Assembly (NCBI GenBank): GCA_040877415.1
Contig: JBBDNV010000178.1
Span: 1-59,413, forward strand
Source of the DNA: JBBDNV01 sp040877415
GTDB taxonomy: Bacteria; Planctomycetota; Planctomycetia; Pirellulales; PALSA-1355
Direction of reading: 5' to 3'
Length of the DNA: 59,413 nucleotides
In this document: positions 1-10,386 of the stretch, in pieces
Layout of the letters: each line of letters begins with the position of its first letter
Numbering within the stretch: position 1 is the first letter of the stretch
Position numbers and translations under genes: made by a program
Notes under the pieces: generated by a model
Told to the model about the DNA's origin: nothing
What the model saw: only the letters and a program-made list of their open reading frames with translations
Databases searched by the model: none

Positions 1-168
1 CAGGTTGGGAATCAGGTCGTAGCGGCGGCGCAGCTCCGTGTCGATGTCGGCCCACGATTCGTCGCACGCGTTCTTGGCCCGCACCAGGCCGTTGTACAGA
101 CCAGCCACCCAACCCAGTATGACGAGCACCACCACGGCAACAATGACCAAGGGGATCAAAGCACTCAT
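1..168 (-). CDS. lemA: LemA family protein (N-terminal part, cut by window edge)
   Basis: Read on the minus strand from the ATG at 168, the 56 visible codons give an N-terminal membrane segment (SALIPLVIVAVVVLVILGWV) and then YNGLVRAKNACDESWADID and an RRRYDLIPNL motif, the signature of LemA proteins. LemA proteins are anchored by one N-terminal helix with a helical domain after it; their function is poorly defined. The start overlaps the stop of the upstream gene in an ATGA arrangement, so the two are translationally coupled. The C-terminal two thirds lie outside the window. Confidence 0.9.
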   Translation of the reverse strand, partial: MSALIPLVIVAVVVLVILGWVAGLYNGLVRAKNACDESWADIDTELRRRYDLIPNL

Positions 169-851
169 CGCACGGCTCCTTTCCATTCGCGCAGCAGGTA
201 GTTCGGCAGGCGATCGATGATGCCCGAGGCCACTTGCACGGCTTGTTCGAACTCGTCCGGATCAAAACAATTCGACCGATAGGCAGTGACCCGTGGTCCG
301 GCCAGCTCGATGGTAAAGCGGGGGGCGGCCAGCAGGAATTCCATGGTCGCCTGGTGAATGACGTCAAACGCCCAGCGGCGATCCGGACTCGTCACGTGAA
401 ATTCGCGGCTGAACTGGTTCGATTCGAAATCGATGTCGTCCATCCCCAAAAACTCGCCGATCTTGTCGAAAAAGCCCTCGGGCCGAATCACGAGCGGTTT
501 GAGCGGCAGATGCGTGTCGACGACGACGGCCGAAAAATGATGGTGATGCGTCTGACGATGGCCTTTCGAATTGGTCGTGTAGGTTTCGTAGTGATAGTCG
601 AAGGCGCAAATCCCCCGCTTCTGGAACTCGCCTTCGAGAATGTTGTAAGCGTACCGGTTCGCTCCCTGCTGCAGGCAGGAAAAAACGGCGAAGCGGGCCT
701 CCATGTTCGAATCCTTGCCGGGCTCGAACCTCCAGCCGTGGCGCGCCGCCAGGGCCATCAAATCCTTTTTCCTCTGCTGGGTGCGATAGTATTGATAGAT
801 CGCAAGCGCCGCAACCAGCGCCAGCCCGAGGATGAGCAAGAGGACTTCCAT
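165..851 (-). CDS. Membrane-anchored protein of unknown function, coupled to lemA
   Basis: Of 228 residues, about the first 20 (MEVLLLILGLALVAALAIY) form one membrane helix, followed by a basic stretch (RTQQRKKDL) and a soluble domain of about 200 residues. I start at 851 because the frame-open extension to 947 is basic and unlike a protein N-terminus. The soluble part includes an His-rich stretch (RQTHHHHFSAVVVDTHLP), which might bind metal but may be chance. It resembles, without certainty, uncharacterised proteins often encoded beside lemA. The 4-base overlap with lemA suggests a joint envelope role. No catalytic motif is visible. Confidence 0.75.
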   Translation of the reverse strand: MEVLLLILGLALVAALAIYQYYRTQQRKKDLMALAARHGWRFEPGKDSNMEARFAVFSCLQQGANRYAYNILEGEFQKRGICAFDYHYETYTTNSKGHRQTHHHHFSAVVVDTHLPLKPLVIRPEGFFDKIGEFLGMDDIDFESNQFSREFHVTSPDRRWAFDVIHQATMEFLLAAPRFTIELAGPRVTAYRSNCFDPDEFEQAVQVASGIIDRLPNYLLREWKGAVR

Positions 852-997
852 AGTCGCCAAACCGGTGTCGATAGCCCTTGGGATTTCCCGACGGTTGCCC
901 CACGCGGCGCCGCTAGTCGTCGATTCTACCGATCTGCGCGATCTCACGCGAGCTCACTGCCAATCGTCCCCCGCAGCATCCGCCGGGCGCTCGGCGA

Positions 998-2713
998 TCA
1001 CGGCGCGTCGGCCAATCGGCTGATCTGGGTCGCGTTTAGCGCCCGGCCGTACAGGCGCACGCCGGAAAGCCGTCCGCAGAAATAATCGTTCGCGCCGAGA
1101 CCGATGCGCAGGGGCGCGTCGCTCGCCAGGTCATACTGCGCCGGGTCGAACCGTCCGCGCCCCGGGGATGTCAGGCGGCCATCGACGTAAAGGTGCAGTT
1201 GACCGTCATCCTTGACCGCCGCCACGTGATGCCAACCGGGAGGGAACTGGCGGTCCCAACTGATGTTGCTGCCGGCTTCGAAAGCGAAAATGTGCCCCGA
1301 GGGAAGCGTGCTGCAATACAACACTCCCCCATGCTCGGCCATCGTCCAGGCGCGGCGATAGCGCACTTGGGGAGTGTGGTCGAGCCGCGCGAGCCGCCGC
1401 CAGCCCGCGTCGCCTTCGTACGAATAGACCTCGGCCAGCGGCAACGTGCCGGCCATTAACCGGCCGTTGTGCACGAGCATGCCCATCACTTCCAGCTCTT
1501 CGCCCAGGCGTCCAACGTCCGTCCAGCGATTGACGTCCTCGAAACGATACACGCGCCCGCTGCGCCACGTGCCCACGTGCAACCGGCCACCGTATACGGC
1601 GAACGAATAGGTTTGGGTATTGTCGGCCGCTTCGCCCAGTTGTCCGCAATCGGTCCACTCGGAGCCGTCGAAGCGATAGACGTGCCCGCCGTCGTAACAC
1701 GTGGCGTATAGGAATCCGTCGAAAACGCCCAGTGCCTCGACGCGCTTGCCGGGCGTGGGGCACGCGGTCCAATTCGACCCACCCTCATAGCGAAAGAATC
1801 CGGCGGGCTGGTACATGCTCGAAGCATACAACCGCCCTCGAAACACGACCATGCCGCCGACGCTTTCAACGCCTTCCAAGCCTCCGCAGTCGGTCCACGA
1901 GCCGTCGTCGTAGCGATACACGCGCCCGCCGAGATGCCCGTTTTCACTCTCGGCCAGTGCCGAGCCGCGGAGCCGATACTTGCCCGTGCCGGCATAAAGT
2001 TTTCCATCGAACGCGGCCAAAGCCGTGACGGAATTGCACGGCGCCGGCGAACCGTGATCGATCCAGCGGCCGCCTCCGCCGTAGTGATACACGTGCCCGG
2101 CCTCGTCTTTTCCCGGTTCGCACGTGCCGGCCCACAATTGACTGTCGTGCGCCGCAAGCGCAAAGGCCAGCAAGGCGTTGCCGGGCCGGCCGCAATCGAC
2201 CCACTTGCTCGCGCGGTCGTTGTCGATGCCAAACTGTAGATGCCGGTAGTTGGCCTGCGTCGTCGTCACGCCCGCGTTGGTCTTGAGCGAGAGGTGGAAG
2301 CCGCGCCGCCGGCCGGGATCGTACTGGCTGACAATGTCGCCGGGCAGGTCGTCCATATCGGCCGCGGTGTGGATCCAGGCGGCGAGCGTGAAATCGCCGC
2401 TGCCCAGCCGCGGCGCGCCTGGAACCTCGAGCACGGAGTCGCGGCCGTTGAATCCCGCCGCCGTCATCCCGCGCGGTCCGGCGACCTGCCAATCCACGTG
2501 GCCGCGGAGCTGCGCGTGATGCTTGTTCGGTGAGCGATCGTTCGCGTCCCCCGCAAGCGGCCAATGCGCCAACAGATCGCGCTCCAGATCGACGCCGTTG
2601 CGTGCGGCTTCGGGCGGCTCGCCCAAGGTGACCGACTCGATGCCGGCCAGCGCCATGGTGGTCGCGATCGAAAGGCCCACGAGCTTCGTCGCCGTCGTCG
2701 TTCGCTTTCGCAT
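998..2713 (-). CDS. Secreted LamG-fold protein with an inserted beta-propeller
   Basis: This 571-residue protein starts with a signal peptide (MRKRTTTATKLVGLSIATTMALAG). Residues about 45-150 look like the first half of a LamG/concanavalin-like domain (LLAHWPLAGDANDRSPNKHH, GSGDFTLAAWIHT). Residues about 160-475 are six or seven repeats of the type VYRYDGSEWTDCG followed by a VFxGxLYAxT strand, a Kelch-like propeller. The second LamG half returns at about 490-570 (GWHHVAAVKDDGQLHLYVDG, LYGRALNATQISRL). The propeller therefore appears inserted inside the LamG fold. LamG domains usually bind glycans or proteins; the ligand here is unknown. RBS-like GGA lies before the ATG at 2713. Confidence 0.8.
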   Translation of the reverse strand: MRKRTTTATKLVGLSIATTMALAGIESVTLGEPPEAARNGVDLERDLLAHWPLAGDANDRSPNKHHAQLRGHVDWQVAGPRGMTAAGFNGRDSVLEVPGAPRLGSGDFTLAAWIHTAADMDDLPGDIVSQYDPGRRRGFHLSLKTNAGVTTTQANYRHLQFGIDNDRASKWVDCGRPGNALLAFALAAHDSQLWAGTCEPGKDEAGHVYHYGGGGRWIDHGSPAPCNSVTALAAFDGKLYAGTGKYRLRGSALAESENGHLGGRVYRYDDGSWTDCGGLEGVESVGGMVVFRGRLYASSMYQPAGFFRYEGGSNWTACPTPGKRVEALGVFDGFLYATCYDGGHVYRFDGSEWTDCGQLGEAADNTQTYSFAVYGGRLHVGTWRSGRVYRFEDVNRWTDVGRLGEELEVMGMLVHNGRLMAGTLPLAEVYSYEGDAGWRRLARLDHTPQVRYRRAWTMAEHGGVLYCSTLPSGHIFAFEAGSNISWDRQFPPGWHHVAAVKDDGQLHLYVDGRLTSPGRGRFDPAQYDLASDAPLRIGLGANDYFCGRLSGVRLYGRALNATQISRLADAP

Positions 2714-3090
2714 GATGACGCCTGTCCTGATGAATCGCGTGATCCAACTTCCGCCTCGCGACCAGTTTAGCCGTGCCGCTCAAGCGACGCAAAGCCCTCG
2801 TCGGGGCGCGATTCCGTTCAATTATTCAGGCGCGGGCCCGGCGACGAGACCGGGCTCAAGGGTGAGCAACGGCGAGATCCATTTGGCGACGGCTTGCTTG
2901 TCAAGCTGTGCCGAAACAGTACCCCTGGACGAGCCACCCGTGGCACCGGGTGATTGCTACCAGCCCGACGGCAGCGCGGGAAATTCCGGTCCCGTCGACC
3001 TTATCGGCAAGCCGCCGCGACTCGGTTACAATTCACAGCCAGGGTGCAGCACGAAGAGCGATTGCACGCTTCGCATAAGAGGGCTCACCG
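2714..3090. other. Intergenic region between divergent genes
   Basis: No convincing gene. It holds the promoter of egtB (-10 at 3027-3032) and, at 2933-2947, the 15-mer GCCACCCGTGGCACC, whose exact reverse complement occurs in the inverted repeat at 25518-25590, so it may be half of a dispersed repeat. Confidence 0.6.
3027..3032 (+). promoter_or_regulatory. Probable -10 box of egtB
   Basis: TACAAT lies 59 bases before the egtB ATG. The same hexamer or TATAAT stands at similar distances before several other genes in this window (10350, 12334, 29426, 30938, 54264). No clear -35 box is seen. Confidence 0.5.
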
Positions 3091-4362
<1,272 letters not shown>

Positions 4363-4421
4363 CCGGCGCACGACTGGCGCGTTGTTGACCGCCACCGGAT
4401 TGATCCGCCATCGCACGTTGG

Positions 4422-5159
4422 ATGGAAGCCATGCTGGAATTCCGCGGAGTTTCGAAGACTTACAACGGCACCTCCGCCGTCGACGTGTTGGATCTGATCA
4501 TCGCCGCCGGAGAAGTCGCCGTGCTGTTGGGCCCCAGCGGGTGCGGCAAGACGACGATCCTGCGCATGGTCGCCGGGCTGGTTCCGCCGACCACAGGCCA
4601 GATCACCGTCGATTCGCTGCTGCTTAGCGCGCAAACCGTCCGCGACGTCCGGCGAAAGCTCGGCTACGTCATTCAGGAGGGCGGATTGTTTCCGCACCTG
4701 AGGGCCGTCGAAAACGTCACCTTGATGGCACGTCACGAAGGATGGACGCGCAAGGCGATCGACGAGCGGCTCGTCGAGCTGGTCGACATGACCCAGTTTC
4801 CTCGAGACGCTCTGGACCGCTATCCGAACGAACTGTCGGGCGGCCAGCGTCAGCGGCTGAGCCTGATGCGGGCGTTGTTCCTGAAGCCGAGCATCCTGCT
4901 TTTGGACGAACCTTTGGGAGCGCTCGATCCGTTGATCCGCGCCGGATTGCAGCGCGATCTGAAGGAAGTCTTTGCGCGCACCTGTGCGACCGTTCTGTTG
5001 GTCACGCACGACCTCGTGGAAGCCGGCCGATTCGCCGACCGCGTGTTCGTCATGCAGTCGGGACGCATCGTGCAACAGGGCCCGTTCGCCGATCTCCTCG
5101 ACAAACCCGGCAATGATTTCGTCCGCGAATTCGTCACCTCGCAGGTCGTGGCGCCGTGA
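4422..5159 (+). CDS. ABC importer ATPase, osmoprotectant/ergothioneine type (EgtV/OpuCA-like)
   Basis: This 245-residue ATPase carries Walker A (GPSGCGKTT, about 39-47), Q-loop (VIQEGGLFPHL), signature (LSGGQRQR, about 137-144) and Walker B (ILLLDEPLGALD), with the H-loop in LVTHDLVEAG. It lacks the C-terminal CBS domains of some OpuCA proteins. Its family drives import of quaternary amines such as glycine betaine. It lies 59 bases after egtB and its stop overlaps the next gene's GTG start by four bases, so ATPase and permease/binding protein are coupled. Position inside the egtB-egtD locus suggests ergothioneine or hercynine as substrate; this is inference. A second ATG at 4431 is an alternative start. 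Confidence 0.88.
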   Translation: MEAMLEFRGVSKTYNGTSAVDVLDLIIAAGEVAVLLGPSGCGKTTILRMVAGLVPPTTGQITVDSLLLSAQTVRDVRRKLGYVIQEGGLFPHLRAVENVTLMARHEGWTRKAIDERLVELVDMTQFPRDALDRYPNELSGGQRQRLSLMRALFLKPSILLLDEPLGALDPLIRAGLQRDLKEVFARTCATVLLVTHDLVEAGRFADRVFVMQSGRIVQQGPFADLLDKPGNDFVREFVTSQVVAP

Positions 5160-6700
5160 AACACCGGTCGGTCATCAAACTGATTGCACTCGTGCTCGTG
5201 CTTTTGATCGCCGGTTTGGCCCCCCTGCCCCGCCGATCCGTCGACGTGCGGCTCGGTTCCAAAAAGTTTACCGAGTCGGTCATTCTGGGCGAGGCGTTGA
5301 AGCTGCTGGCCCAAGACGCCGGGCTCGAAGCCGTGCACTATCGCGAGTTCGGCGGCACGCGGGTCGTGTTCGATTCGCTGGTTGCCGGCGAGATCGACGC
5401 GTACCCCGAGTATACCGGCACGATCGCCGAAGAAATCCTCGCCGGAAAAAACGTGCCCGACGAAAAAGCGATGCGCGATTTGCTCCGCGAAAGAGGAATC
5501 GGCATCTCCGCATCGTTGGGATTCAGCGATACGTACGCGTTGGCACTCACGCGCAAGCGAGCCGCGGAGCTGGGGGTTTCGAGCATTTCCGACCTCCAGC
5601 GGCTGCCGGAGCTGCGCATCGCGCTGACCCATGAATTCCTCGACCGCGGCGACGGCTGGCCGGCGCTACGGCGCCATTACGATTTGCCGCAGGTCGACGT
5701 CGTGGGAGTCGACCACGACGTCGCGTATCGCCAACTGCTCGCCGGCGAAATTGACGTCGTCGACGTGTATACGACCGACGCGATGATCCGCCGCGGCGAT
5801 CTGGCGTTGCTCGCCGACGACCATTCGTTTTTCCCCCGCTACGACGCCGTTTGGCTGTACCGGCTCGACAGCGCGTCGCGCCATCCGGAATTGCTGGCCG
5901 CGATGCGCCGCGTGGAAGGGGCCATCTCCGAGGCCACCATGATGTCGCTCAACGACGACGTGGAACAGCGCCGCTTGACGGAATCGGAAGCGGCGGCCGA
6001 CTTTCTCAACCATAAAGTCGGACTGCAGATCAACGTGCAAGCGGCGACGTGGACCCAGATGATCGTGCAGCACGTGCTCGAGCATCTCGACCTGGTCCGC
6101 CGCTCTTTGCTGCCGGCCATCGTGGTCGGAATCGCGCTTGGGATCTGGTGCCAGCGTCGTCCGAGGACCGGCCGTTTCGTGCTGGCCGGCGTCGGGCTGC
6201 TGCAGACCATCCCCTCGCTCGCGCTTTTGGTGCTTTTGCTCCCGCTCGTGGCGGCTCTCGGATATCGCAGCGTCGGCGAAGGTTCGGTGACCGCCGTCGC
6301 GGCGCTGTTCTGCTACTGCCTGCTGCCCATCGTCCGCAATACGTACACCGGCATCAACGGCATCCAGCGGGACACCATCGAATCGGCGACCGTCCTGGGC
6401 CTGGGTCCGGCGGCACGGCTGGCCCAGATCGAGCTGCCCATCGCGCTGCCGACGATGCTGGCCGGCATTCGCACGGCCGCGGTGCAGAACGTCGGCTTCG
6501 CGACGTTGGGCGCGATTATCGGCGCCGGTGGCCTGGGTCAGCCCATTCTGCGGGGAATCCGGCTGAACGACGTGCCGCTGATTCTTGCCGGAGCCATACC
6601 CGCCGCTTTGCTGGCCTTGCTGTTGCAATGGTCGATCGATGTGATCGAATGGACCGTTGTCCCCCGCGGTTTGAAGCGGGGCACGGCCGTTCACGGGTAG
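5156..6700 (+). CDS. Fused substrate-binding protein and permease of a betaine-type ABC importer (EgtU-like)
   Basis: Of 514 residues, the first 30 form a signal anchor (LIALVLVLLIAGLAPL). Residues about 30-285 are an OpuAC/OsmF-type binding domain (VRLGSKKFTESVILGEALK, FGGTRVVFDSL, IDAYPEYTGT). The remaining 220 residues are a permease with about five membrane helices and the EAA loop (ESATVLGLGPAARLAQIELP). Such fusions exist in the glycine betaine/choline importer family, and EgtU, the ergothioneine importer of Gram-positive bacteria, is also a binding-protein/permease fusion but with the domains in the other order. The start is GTG, overlapping the ATPase stop as GTGA. The binding domain is tethered outside the membrane, so no free binding protein is needed. 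Confidence 0.88.
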   Translation: MKHRSVIKLIALVLVLLIAGLAPLPRRSVDVRLGSKKFTESVILGEALKLLAQDAGLEAVHYREFGGTRVVFDSLVAGEIDAYPEYTGTIAEEILAGKNVPDEKAMRDLLRERGIGISASLGFSDTYALALTRKRAAELGVSSISDLQRLPELRIALTHEFLDRGDGWPALRRHYDLPQVDVVGVDHDVAYRQLLAGEIDVVDVYTTDAMIRRGDLALLADDHSFFPRYDAVWLYRLDSASRHPELLAAMRRVEGAISEATMMSLNDDVEQRRLTESEAAADFLNHKVGLQINVQAATWTQMIVQHVLEHLDLVRRSLLPAIVVGIALGIWCQRRPRTGRFVLAGVGLLQTIPSLALLVLLLPLVAALGYRSVGEGSVTAVAALFCYCLLPIVRNTYTGINGIQRDTIESATVLGLGPAARLAQIELPIALPTMLAGIRTAAVQNVGFATLGAIIGAGGLGQPILRGIRLNDVPLILAGAIPAALLALLLQWSIDVIEWTVVPRGLKRGTAVHG

Positions 6701-6726
6701 ATCCTTTTACGTGACGAGGCGGGCTT

Positions 6727-6822
6727 ATGCTGCCAGCCATCTGGAACGACACGGTGATCGCCGAGAGCGACCGGACGGTCGTGGTCGAAGGGAATCACGA
6801 CAGCACGTTGGGCCGGCCGTAG
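6727..6822 (+). pseudogene. Truncated DUF427-family relic
   Basis: A 31-codon frame reads MLPAIWNDTVIAES and then DRTVVVEGNHDSTLGRP before TAG. This matches the N-terminal strand pair typical of DUF427 proteins (WNGxVIAESDxTVVVEGNHYFP), which are normally near 95 residues. The sequence stops just where the family motif would continue, and egtD's end follows three bases later. I read it as the stub left by a deletion between the importer and egtD. A functional micropeptide is possible but less likely. Confidence 0.6.
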
Positions 6823-6824
6823 GC

Positions 6825-7793
6825 TCACGGGCCAATGGCCAGGTGCAGCACGGCGAAGTATCGGTCAAGGTCGGTCCACTCGCGCCGCAGCGTCAGACCT
6901 GCGTCGGCGGCCATTTCGGCGAACTGGTCGACCGTGTATTTGTGCGAATACTCCGTGTTGATGGCTTCCCCCTCGGCGAATTCGATGACGTCACCGCCAA
7001 CGGCGACCATCTGGTCACGGCGGCTGACCAGGTGAATCTCGACCCGCCCGAGTTCGGCGTTGTAAACCGCCCGATGCGAGAATTGCGCCAGATCGAAGTC
7101 CGCGTGCAGCTCGCGGTTGATGCGGCGCAGCAGGTTGAGATTGAACTGGGCCGTTACGCCGCGACGATCGTTGTAGGCCGCTTCGATCGTCGCGGTGTCT
7201 TTCTTCAAGTCGATTCCGACGAGCAGCCCCCCACCCGTCCCGCAAAGCTGCGTAATCCGCGCAAGCAGGTTGGTAGCGCGCCCCGGAAGGAAGTTGCCGA
7301 TCGTCGAGCCCGGAAAATAAACCGCCGCATGCGTCGATATGCGCTCCGACAGGGGCAGGGCAAAGGCATTCGTAAAATCCACGCAGACGGGCAGAATTTC
7401 GATCCATGGATAATCCCGGGCTAGTTCGCGGGCCGTTTCATTCAGGTGCTCGCCCGAGATGTCGACCGGAACGTACGCCACCGGATCGGGCAGCTCGTCC
7501 AAGAGATAGCGCGTTTTGACGCTGCTGCCGCTGCCGAATTCGACCAACATGACGCCGCGGCCGATTTGCTGGCCCATTTCCCCCGCGTACTGGTCCATGA
7601 TGCCCAGCTCGAGACGCGTCAAATAGTACTCGTCCAATTGGCAGATTTGATCGAACAGTTCCGACCCCCGCTTATCGTAGAAATACTTGCAGGGCAGTTG
7701 CTTGGGCGTCTGCCGCAGCCCGGCCAGCACGTCGTTCAGAAAAACCCGGCGTGCCCGCGCAGTGCGGTGCAATATCGCGGAGGATGGTTCCAT
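6825..7793 (-). CDS. egtD: L-histidine N-alpha-methyltransferase EgtD
   Basis: The 322-residue protein makes hercynine from histidine with three S-adenosylmethionine molecules, the first step of ergothioneine synthesis. The SAM-binding loop is LVEFGSGSSVKT (83-94). Histidine-site residues of mycobacterial EgtD have counterparts offset by one: N167 (STIGNF), Y207 (AAYNDR), E281 and S283 (NTEYSHKY). Length equals the family norm. It is convergent with the importer operon and starts at ATG 7793 with AAGGA upstream. No egtA, egtC or egtE is visible in the window, so the thiol donor and the C-S lyase must come from elsewhere. Confidence 0.94.
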   Translation of the reverse strand: MEPSSAILHRTARARRVFLNDVLAGLRQTPKQLPCKYFYDKRGSELFDQICQLDEYYLTRLELGIMDQYAGEMGQQIGRGVMLVEFGSGSSVKTRYLLDELPDPVAYVPVDISGEHLNETARELARDYPWIEILPVCVDFTNAFALPLSERISTHAAVYFPGSTIGNFLPGRATNLLARITQLCGTGGGLLVGIDLKKDTATIEAAYNDRRGVTAQFNLNLLRRINRELHADFDLAQFSHRAVYNAELGRVEIHLVSRRDQMVAVGGDVIEFAEGEAINTEYSHKYTVDQFAEMAADAGLTLRREWTDLDRYFAVLHLAIGP

Positions 7794-8038
7794 GAACGAG
7801 ATTCCTTATCGAGTCAATGAGTCGGAAAGAGTTCCGCTGCCGCGTGCCTTCGCGTGCTGCCGAGCGCCGAATTGGGCTCTGTGACTGCCGTTCGATGGAC
7901 CGATGGGGGCAATTATAAACCCCTGACGTGAAAGTCCACCGAAAACATGAGAAATCGCCAAATAGCCGGAATTAGTTGCCGGGGCGAAGCGATATCTGCC
8001 TGACTCGGGCTTGAGAAGCGGCGGGCCCAACGCCGGCC

Positions 8039-10255
8039 TTAATCCGGCCGGCGCCGCAAAACGCGCAGCGTCGGAGTGGCCGAATGGGCCGTGACACGCC
8101 CGACGAGGCGGGCGCCGTCGGAGTCCTGACCCGTGCGATCGAGATACCGACCCAAGTCCTTTTCCGCCACTCCCACGAGCAGCCCCCCCGAGGTTTGCGG
8201 ATCGAACAGGATCGGATACTCGGCGGACGAGCGCGTGTCGGCGTCGGCTTCCATCTGTGCCTCGACGCTCCGGTTGGCCGGCGCGAGCGTGCTTTCCACG
8301 CCCGCGGCCAAGAGTTCGCGCGCGCCGGGCAACAAGGGAAGGTCGGCCAGCCAAAGCTCGCAGGAAGCTTCGCTGGCACGCAGCATTTCGAGCAAGTGCC
8401 CGGCCAGCCCGAAGCCGGTAACGTCGGTGATGCCCGAGGTGTCCAGATCGTGCGCGCATTGGGCGGCGTGCTGATTGCTGGCCAACAGCACGCGCTCGAG
8501 CGCTTGGAACCATTCGGCCCGGCATTTGGCCCGCATGTGGGCGGCCAGCAAAATTCCGCTCCCCAGCGGTTTCGTGAGCACGAGGTAATCGCCGGGACGC
8601 AAGCCGTCCTTGAGGCTGGGCCGATCACTCGCCGCGGCGATCAGGGAGAACCCGACGAGTGGCTTGGGACTTTCGATCGTGTGGCCGCCGACGAGCGTGG
8701 CGCCCATCTGTTCGAACTCCCGCTGGGCGCCGGCCAAAAGCTCGTACAAGAACTGTTCCTGCGCTAGCGGCGAGCCCGGTTCCACCGCCGCCAGCGCCAG
8801 GGCGGCCGCCGGTCGAGAACCCAGCGCAAACAGATCGCTGGCCGCGTTGAGCGCCGCAACGCGCCCGACGAAATAGGGGTCGTCGACAAACGGGGTGAAA
8901 AAGTCGACCGTGATCGCCACGGGACCACCGCCCGCCAGCCGCACGATGGCCGCGTCGTCCGGTCGATCGAGCCCCAACAAAACGTGTTCCGCCGGCGGAA
9001 TTTTTAGCCGCGCAAGGGCCCGGCTCAGCACGGCGCCGGCCAGCTTGCCGCCGCAACCGGCGCACTGCATCGGCGCGTCGGACTGGCCGCCGTCGCCAGA
9101 CATGTTCCTTTGCGAATAGTCCTGGTATTTCGCCATGAAGCGCGTATCGATGTAATTCTTCAGCCTCTTGCACCAGGCGGCGTGAAAACTCAGGCCTTTG
9201 TAGCCGAGAATCGCCCGCCCATCGCCGGTGGCCAGCAATTTCAAAAAACCGCGCTGCGGAACGTAGGGCACCCGCGCCTCGCCCCGCAACGTGCGCCGCA
9301 GATTTTCCCACAACACGGGGCCCTGCCGCACGGCGTAGACTCCGGCCTTGGGGGTGGGGTACTCGACGTTCGTGCCCGAGTCGCCGACGGCAAACACCGG
9401 AGCATCCGCCACGGTCTGCAACGTCGCGCGGGTCAACAGAAAACCCTTTTCATCGGTGGGCAAACCGAGCCGCGCCAACAGGGGCGGCGCCGCGGCGCTG
9501 GTGGCCCAGATCGCCAGATCGACCGGCCGGGCTCCCTTTCCTTTGAGCATCAACCGGCCGTCGCGCGCGTCTTCCACCGGGTGGCCCAGAATCAACTCGA
9601 CGCCGCGCGCGACGAGTTCGCGGCGCACCCGGCGAATCATGCGCGGGTCGACTCCCGAGAGCATCTCGGGCGCCGCATCGATCAGCGTCAATTCATAGCG
9701 GCACCCGGGATGTTGACGGACGAGATGGAACGGCAGGCAAAACGCAATCTCCACCCCGCCGGCCCCTGCGCCGACAACGGCAATGCGCCAGGGCCGGCCG
9801 CTGGCGGCGGTTTCTAACGCGGCCAGCCGACCATCGAGCCGCTCGAGAAACGTCTGCATCGGCTTGATCGTCAAGAGCGTAGAATTCGATTCGCCCGACG
9901 CGGGAAGCTCCGGCACCGAGCCGATGCCGACCGACAACACGTCGAAGCGAACCGGCGGCCGATCGCGCAGCAAAACCTGTTTGTGCCCGAGGTCCAGCCC
10001 CGTCACTTCCGAGCAAATCAAGCGCGCGGCCGAAGCCGCGCACAGCCGCACCAGGTCGATCTGCATCCGGTCGCGAGAATACACTCCGGCCAGCGTGCCG
10101 GTAAGCATTCCCGAGTAGGTGGCGATGGGGAAATTGCTGATGCACGTCAGCCGCGTGTCGGCCAAGGGCGTCATGCGCCACATTCGCAGCACGTGCGCGT
10201 TGGTGTGACCGGCCCCGATCAAAACGATATCGTGTCGCGGCAGCTTCGAGTTCAT
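8039..10255 (-). CDS. selD: Fused FAD/NAD(P) oxidoreductase - selenide, water dikinase SelD
   Basis: In this 738-residue fusion, residues 1 to about 370 are an NDH-2-like pyridine nucleotide-disulfide reductase domain (DIVLIGAGHTNAHVLR FAD motif; VVGAGAGGVEIAF NAD motif; VFAVGDSGTNV). Residues about 390-738 are SelD (MQCAGCGGKLAGAVLSRAL, ITVDFFTPFVDDPYFVG, FDPQTSGGLLVGV). SelD makes selenophosphate from selenide and ATP. The active-site position is cysteine (both Cys codons are TGC), so SelD itself is not a selenoprotein. The reductase may deliver reduced selenium to SelD; such fusions are known but their reductase role is not well defined. It is divergent from selB, with TAAAAT near 10283 as a possible -10. 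Confidence 0.93.
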   Translation of the reverse strand: MNSKLPRHDIVLIGAGHTNAHVLRMWRMTPLADTRLTCISNFPIATYSGMLTGTLAGVYSRDRMQIDLVRLCAASAARLICSEVTGLDLGHKQVLLRDRPPVRFDVLSVGIGSVPELPASGESNSTLLTIKPMQTFLERLDGRLAALETAASGRPWRIAVVGAGAGGVEIAFCLPFHLVRQHPGCRYELTLIDAAPEMLSGVDPRMIRRVRRELVARGVELILGHPVEDARDGRLMLKGKGARPVDLAIWATSAAAPPLLARLGLPTDEKGFLLTRATLQTVADAPVFAVGDSGTNVEYPTPKAGVYAVRQGPVLWENLRRTLRGEARVPYVPQRGFLKLLATGDGRAILGYKGLSFHAAWCKRLKNYIDTRFMAKYQDYSQRNMSGDGGQSDAPMQCAGCGGKLAGAVLSRALARLKIPPAEHVLLGLDRPDDAAIVRLAGGGPVAITVDFFTPFVDDPYFVGRVAALNAASDLFALGSRPAAALALAAVEPGSPLAQEQFLYELLAGAQREFEQMGATLVGGHTIESPKPLVGFSLIAAASDRPSLKDGLRPGDYLVLTKPLGSGILLAAHMRAKCRAEWFQALERVLLASNQHAAQCAHDLDTSGITDVTGFGLAGHLLEMLRASEASCELWLADLPLLPGARELLAAGVESTLAPANRSVEAQMEADADTRSSAEYPILFDPQTSGGLLVGVAEKDLGRYLDRTGQDSDGARLVGRVTAHSATPTLRVLRRRPD

Positions 10256-10349
10256 GACGGGTGATTCGCAATGGGCCGCACGTCATTTTAGGCACCGCAC
10301 GTGGGCCGTGCCATGCCGCGCGCCCGATCCGCTGCCGGCCTGTCGCTGC

Positions 10350-10355
10350 TACAAT
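10350..10355 (+). promoter_or_regulatory. Probable -10 box of selB
   Basis: TACAAT at this site is preceded by TGC (extended -10 style). It covers the ATG at 10354, which argues against that codon as the start and supports the GTG at 10387. Confidence 0.5.
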
Positions 10356-10386
10356 GGCCTCTGACGAGCTCCTGCGAGATGTGCCT

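Noticed and set aside
8039..10255. SelD as a selenoprotein
   Set aside because: Both codons in the active-site CAGCGGK motif are TGC, and the frame has no internal TGA.
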